A program made the translations under genes and the position numbers. The notes beneath the pieces were generated by a model. The model was not told where the DNA came from. It saw nothing but the letters and a program-made list of their open reading frames with translations, and searched no databases. Shown in pieces: positions 61,621 through 64,000 of a stretch of DNA of 64,000 bases (within the stretch, counting starts at the first letter, position 1; every line of letters begins with the position of its first letter). Origin of the DNA: Proteles cristata cristata. Its lineage: Eukaryota > Chordata > Mammalia > Carnivora > Hyaenidae. The DNA lies in assembly GCA_017311185.1 (NCBI GenBank), contig JAESUZ010001282.1, forward strand, positions 434,001-498,000. The letters run 5' to 3'.

Positions 61621-61860
61621 GCGCACAGACAGAGGAGCGCGCGGCTCCTACAGCCCCCAGGCTTGTGCCGCGACTGACGCGGGCTTGCTGGATGCCCTGA
61701 GAAGAAAGGCACAGTTTGACTCCGGCTGGCCCGCAGGTTTAATCCGGCACCAAGGATCTCAGGGCGCTCTGATAGCAGAGAATTAGTACCCAGAATTCAG
61801 ACACCCTGGAGTGTTGCTGGAGTTCCACTCCCACTGGCTGAACAGACAGGGGTGTCTAAG
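61600..61860 (+). other. Candidate non-coding first exon upstream of the FLI1 exon
   Basis: A CpG-rich stretch (about 61610-61760, with gcggcggggcgc, gcgcgcgg, gccgcgactgacgcg) ends at a near-perfect donor, AAG|gtgagt, at 61860/61861. The next strong acceptor on this strand is at 63104, giving an intron of 1244 bases before the FLI1 start exon. The left boundary is unknown; I place it at the start of the CpG-rich DNA. A two-codon upstream ORF (ATG CCC TGA, 61692-61700) lies in it. The frame that joins the FLI1 exon runs open from a TGA about 140 bases before the donor but contains no ATG, so initiation would still be at 63147. Transcription is not shown by sequence alone. Confidence 0.45.
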
Positions 61861-63104
61861 GTGAGTGTTCGTGTGTGGGGGGATCTCTGAGGAGAGTCAG
61901 GGCTGGAGTCAGCCTCTCTCTCTACCGGGCTGCCTGCTCCAGCTGCAGCAGGGAAATGGGAGGCTTTCTGGAACTCTTTCTCTCTCGTTCTCACAGGGGA
62001 GGGACTTTGTTTTTTCTCCTTTCCCCCCTCCCTCTCACTTTTCTTGCAAATTTCACTCCAATTTTCAAAGAAAATGGGGGACACTCTAAGGAAGAGGATA
62101 GAGGAAGGGAATGGGAATCCGGTATCCAAAGGAACATACCTGGCCCCTGAACTGGCCTGTGTGTGTGTGTGTATGTGTGTGTGTGTGTGTGTGTGTTTTG
62201 TGGCTTCAGGAGCCAGAAGCTGGAATTTGTTAGTGGGGAGAAAAGTGCTTTATCAGAAACACATTGGCTGCCGGAGAAGCTGCACGCTGCCACGTTAAAG
62301 ATGGTTTAAGAGAAGGAAGGGAAGAGTGGAGAGATGACCGCCGCATTTAGCAAGGCAGGGAGAGACTCACCCAGAGGCACCTGGCATCCTGGGGGGTAGG
62401 GGGAGGCGGTTGCACCGGGCAGCCAGGCTAAATATTCAGACTTCACACACCATCTTTCCTGCCACTAGAAATGTGGCTATGTCACTCATCGTCTTTGTCT
62501 CTGCCCTCAAAACTGTTTTCTTTAAGAAGCTGGGGCTGAGGCAAGGGCGTCCCTAGACTTCCAGAACCTTCAGCCAGTCTTCCTCCCCAAGCGGTCCACT
62601 AGCAAGGAAGAGAGGGGCAGCTGGTTGCTGGTGGAGTTGGGGAGTGGTTGGGGAGCCAGGCAGAAGGGCCTGAGGGCCCAAGCCTGGCAGCTCTGTAAAT
62701 ATCTGTTCCTTGGGGCTTCCGGCTGCATCTGTGGGGAGACCCACCCCGACCAGGGCAGGGTTCTCTCTTCTGGCTCTGAGGGACCCCTGTGTCCTGGGTG
62801 TAAAACCAGCCCAGCCTGGAGTCAGGGTGGGAAGCGGGTGTCTCCGATTGTGGGTAGAGGAGGGTTAGGGGACTGTAAGGAAGAGACCCAATGTCTTCGT
62901 GGGCCGGCTCTCAACCATCGCCATCCCTGAGCCTCTAGTCGGGAGACTGAGGAGCAGAACTGGTTCCCGGTACAGACCACTGGGATCCTCCCTTTCCGAC
63001 CCCAGACGATCCGAGCCACCCGGCCTCCATCACCCTCCTCCACCCTCACCCCTCACCGTCTCACCCGTGTGGTACTCTGGGTGACTGAGGTTTCTCCCAC
63101 CCAG
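61861..63104 (+). other. Candidate intron between the upstream exon and the FLI1 start exon
   Basis: This segment begins with gtgagt and ends with cccacccag. It holds a GT microsatellite at 62158-62197 and G-rich tracts at about 62390-62410. No SINE or L1 is seen. Short open frames on both strands here are uninformative and low in complexity. The intron call depends entirely on the two flanking splice sites being used together. Confidence 0.4.
62158..62197 (+). repeat. (GT)n microsatellite in the candidate FLI1 5' intron
   Basis: About 20 GT units with a single TA interruption. Confidence 0.96.
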
Positions 63105-63185
63105 GTTGGTTCTTGGGCCTTCCCGACCCTTCCTCACCAACCGAGGATGTTTCAGACAGTCCCTGACACGTCGTCTTACGTCAAG
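63105..63185 (+). other. FLI1: Internal exon carrying the FLI1 alternative start (5' UTR plus 13 codons)
   Basis: The exon is bounded by a convincing acceptor and donor. A pyrimidine tract tttctcccacccag ends at 63104, and the donor AAG|gtaaga starts at 63186. The exon would be 81 bases: 42 bases of 5' UTR, then the ATG at 63147. No in-frame stop lies between the acceptor and the ATG, and no ATG lies in those 42 bases. Because an acceptor is present, the exon is probably internal and receives an upstream non-coding exon; the best candidate ends at 61860. An alternative is that transcription starts inside this segment and the acceptor is not used. Both splice sites are seen in the sequence; their use is inferred. 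Confidence 0.6.
63147..63185 (+). CDS. FLI1: Alternative first coding exon of FLI1 (partial, N-terminal 13 codons)
   Basis: The reading frame from ATG 63147 encodes MFQTVPDTSSYVK and ends on a codon boundary at AAG 63183-63185, directly before the consensus donor gtaaga. ERG, the closest paralogue of FLI1, has an alternative N-terminus MIQTVPDPAAHIK that joins the shared EALSVV sequence after the same lysine. The two peptides have equal length, the same splice phase and seven identical residues. The canonical FLI1 N-terminus is a different short leader ending at the equivalent lysine, so this exon would replace it. FLI1 is a nuclear ETS-family activator with a pointed domain and a C-terminal ETS DNA-binding domain, important in megakaryocytes and endothelium; neither domain is inside the window. 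The ATG has A at -3 and no in-frame ATG upstream in the exon. ERG itself is a less likely reading because residues 2 and 8-12 differ. The family assignment is inference from the paralogue. Confidence 0.75.
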
Positions 63186-64000
63186 GTAAGACATGACAGC
63201 GTCTTTAAACAGGTAATGACCCCCAGCCCTTCTGCCACCGGGCCTGTGGCACCTCCTCGCTTCCCCTGGGAAAAGGGGTGGAGGGCTCCGCGGGTGGATC
63301 TGGAACCGGGGGCGCTCCCGAGCGAATGAGGGTGGCACAGACCCTCGGGAATCCTTGGCTGGGGAGGAGAGCTCTCGGTAGGCACTGTTCGGGACACTGG
63401 AAGTCGGTGAGCGTGGTGAACGCTGGGCAGGGAAGCCGAGATGTCAGTCCGCGGACCTGCCAGCCAGGATCGGGTCCCAGTGGGTCCTGCGCTCGCGCCG
63501 CTGGTGCACAGCACGTTTCAAATTACGGGTCTGCGTGTACTGGGGAGTGTGCATGGGAGCCTGTGGGCGTGTGTACACGGGTGTGTGTGAATGCGACGCT
63601 CTTCTCCCACCGGTTCGACGCCCTGAAAATCCTCAAGCCCACCTTTCTTGGCCACACCCGCCCTGCATAGAGCCGCCTGCTGCATTTGACAGCATATAGA
63701 ACTTTTTTTTCACTCACAACAGTTCCCAAGAATGTAAACAAACCGAGGCCAGGACATCTGGGTTGCACGTTTACATGAAAATCCGCCAGCGGGGCGGGGC
63801 TGAGGGTGGCCGGGGTTGGGACCCAGGCGCGACCTCCTTCCTTCCGGGTAGCAGCCCGGAGCCCCGGACAGTCTGAGTCGCAGTCCCAATTCGGAGGAGG
63901 AGGAGGGGCCCACCGAGGTTCCGAAAATCTACCCCTCAGGTCCCGCCCCCTCCTCCCTGAAGCCCCGCCCCTGAGGTCCCCACCCCCACCTGAGTGCGCG
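63186..64000 (+). other. Start of the FLI1 intron downstream of the alternative exon, running off the window
   Basis: Sequence after the donor at 63186 contains a second donor-like site, cag|gtaatg, at 63212/63213. It is 27 bases downstream in the same phase and would add nine residues. The region is GC-rich with many CpGs and becomes promoter-like after about 63780. The remaining FLI1 exons, including the canonical first exon, should lie to the right of this window if the gene call is correct. No repeat was recognised here. Confidence 0.45.
63780..64000 (+). promoter_or_regulatory. GC-rich promoter-like region with Sp1 and ETS motifs
   Basis: The last 220 bases contain several GC boxes: ggggcggggc at 63791-63800, then cccgccccc near 63942-63950 and ccccgcccc near 63963-63971. 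CTTCCGGG at 63841-63848 is an ETS-type core, preceded by a second TTCC. CpGs are frequent compared with the rest of the window. FLI1 promoters are known to respond to ETS and GATA factors, so a proximal promoter of the canonical FLI1 transcript is plausible. No TATA box is evident. The start site is not visible and may lie beyond the window edge. Confidence 0.45.

Noticed and set aside
63069..63146. In-frame open sequence upstream of the FLI1 ATG that could extend the protein
   Set aside because: It begins at a GTG and the acceptor at 63104 splits it. No ATG lies in frame within the exon, so ATG 63147 is the better start.
1..64000. A previously undescribed biological system
   Set aside because: Reading both strands, the content is ordinary felid intergenic DNA, known repeat families and the 5' region of a known transcription-factor gene. 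Nothing calls for a new system.

Overview
This window is non-coding mammalian nuclear DNA from a cat-family carnivore (Felidae). The lineage call rests on the repeats. I count 26 copies of the tRNA-derived carnivore SINE in its felid form: a GGCGCCTGGGTGGCTCAGTC head, a 'ggttcgtgggttcgagcc' B-box region, a CT-rich middle, and an (A/T)-rich AATAAATAAA tail. Several L1 3' ends share a terminal sequence that reads 'caacttgacaataaac' before the A-tail. No prokaryotic gene structure is present. Nearly all the short open frames are chance ORFs inside repeats or low-complexity sequence.

The only coding sequence I can support lies at the far right. An 81-bp exon (63105-63185, + strand) has a polypyrimidine tract and CAG acceptor, an ATG in good context, 13 codons (MFQTVPDTSSYVK) and an AAG|gtaaga donor in phase 0. 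The peptide has the same length, junction phase and layout as the alternative N-terminus of the ETS factor ERG (MIQTVPDPAAHIK). ERG's closest paralogue is FLI1, so I read this as an alternative 5' coding exon of FLI1. The likely setting is then the ETS1-FLI1 intergenic region, with FLI1 running rightward out of the window. A CpG-rich segment ending in AAG|gtgagt at 61860 is a good candidate upstream non-coding first exon. GC-rich DNA with Sp1 and ETS motifs from about 63780 to the right edge looks like promoter DNA.

Layout: 1-5.1 kb is mostly unique DNA with three SINEs. 5.7-13.6 kb has few repeats and carries CpG-containing blocks that look like candidate regulatory elements, plus a CTCF-like motif at 12.34 kb. 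13.9-14.6 kb is an old antisense L1 with a SINE inserted. 17-31 kb is unique DNA mixed with MIR, L2, MER5A and a HAL1-like element, with a perfect 14-base CTCF-consensus match at 19.65 kb and a GA/GGAA-rich satellite at 21.5 kb. 31.8-35.2 kb is a dense nested L1/SINE block. 35-47 kb is mostly unique. 47.3-54.5 kb is a second dense block with an old L1 carrying two SINEs, a MaLR LTR, an old L1/HAL1-type 3' end and several young insertions. From 54.5 kb to the end there is no SINE, and the promoter-like sequence and the exon lie at the far end of this stretch.

I found no previously undescribed biological system. The points most worth a second look are the FLI1 alternative exon and its candidate upstream promoter, the two CTCF-like sites between ETS1 and FLI1, the GGAA-rich repeats in an ETS-factor locus, and several clean retroposon insertions with readable target-site duplications. 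All coordinates come from reading by eye, and repeat boundaries are approximate unless a duplication is stated.
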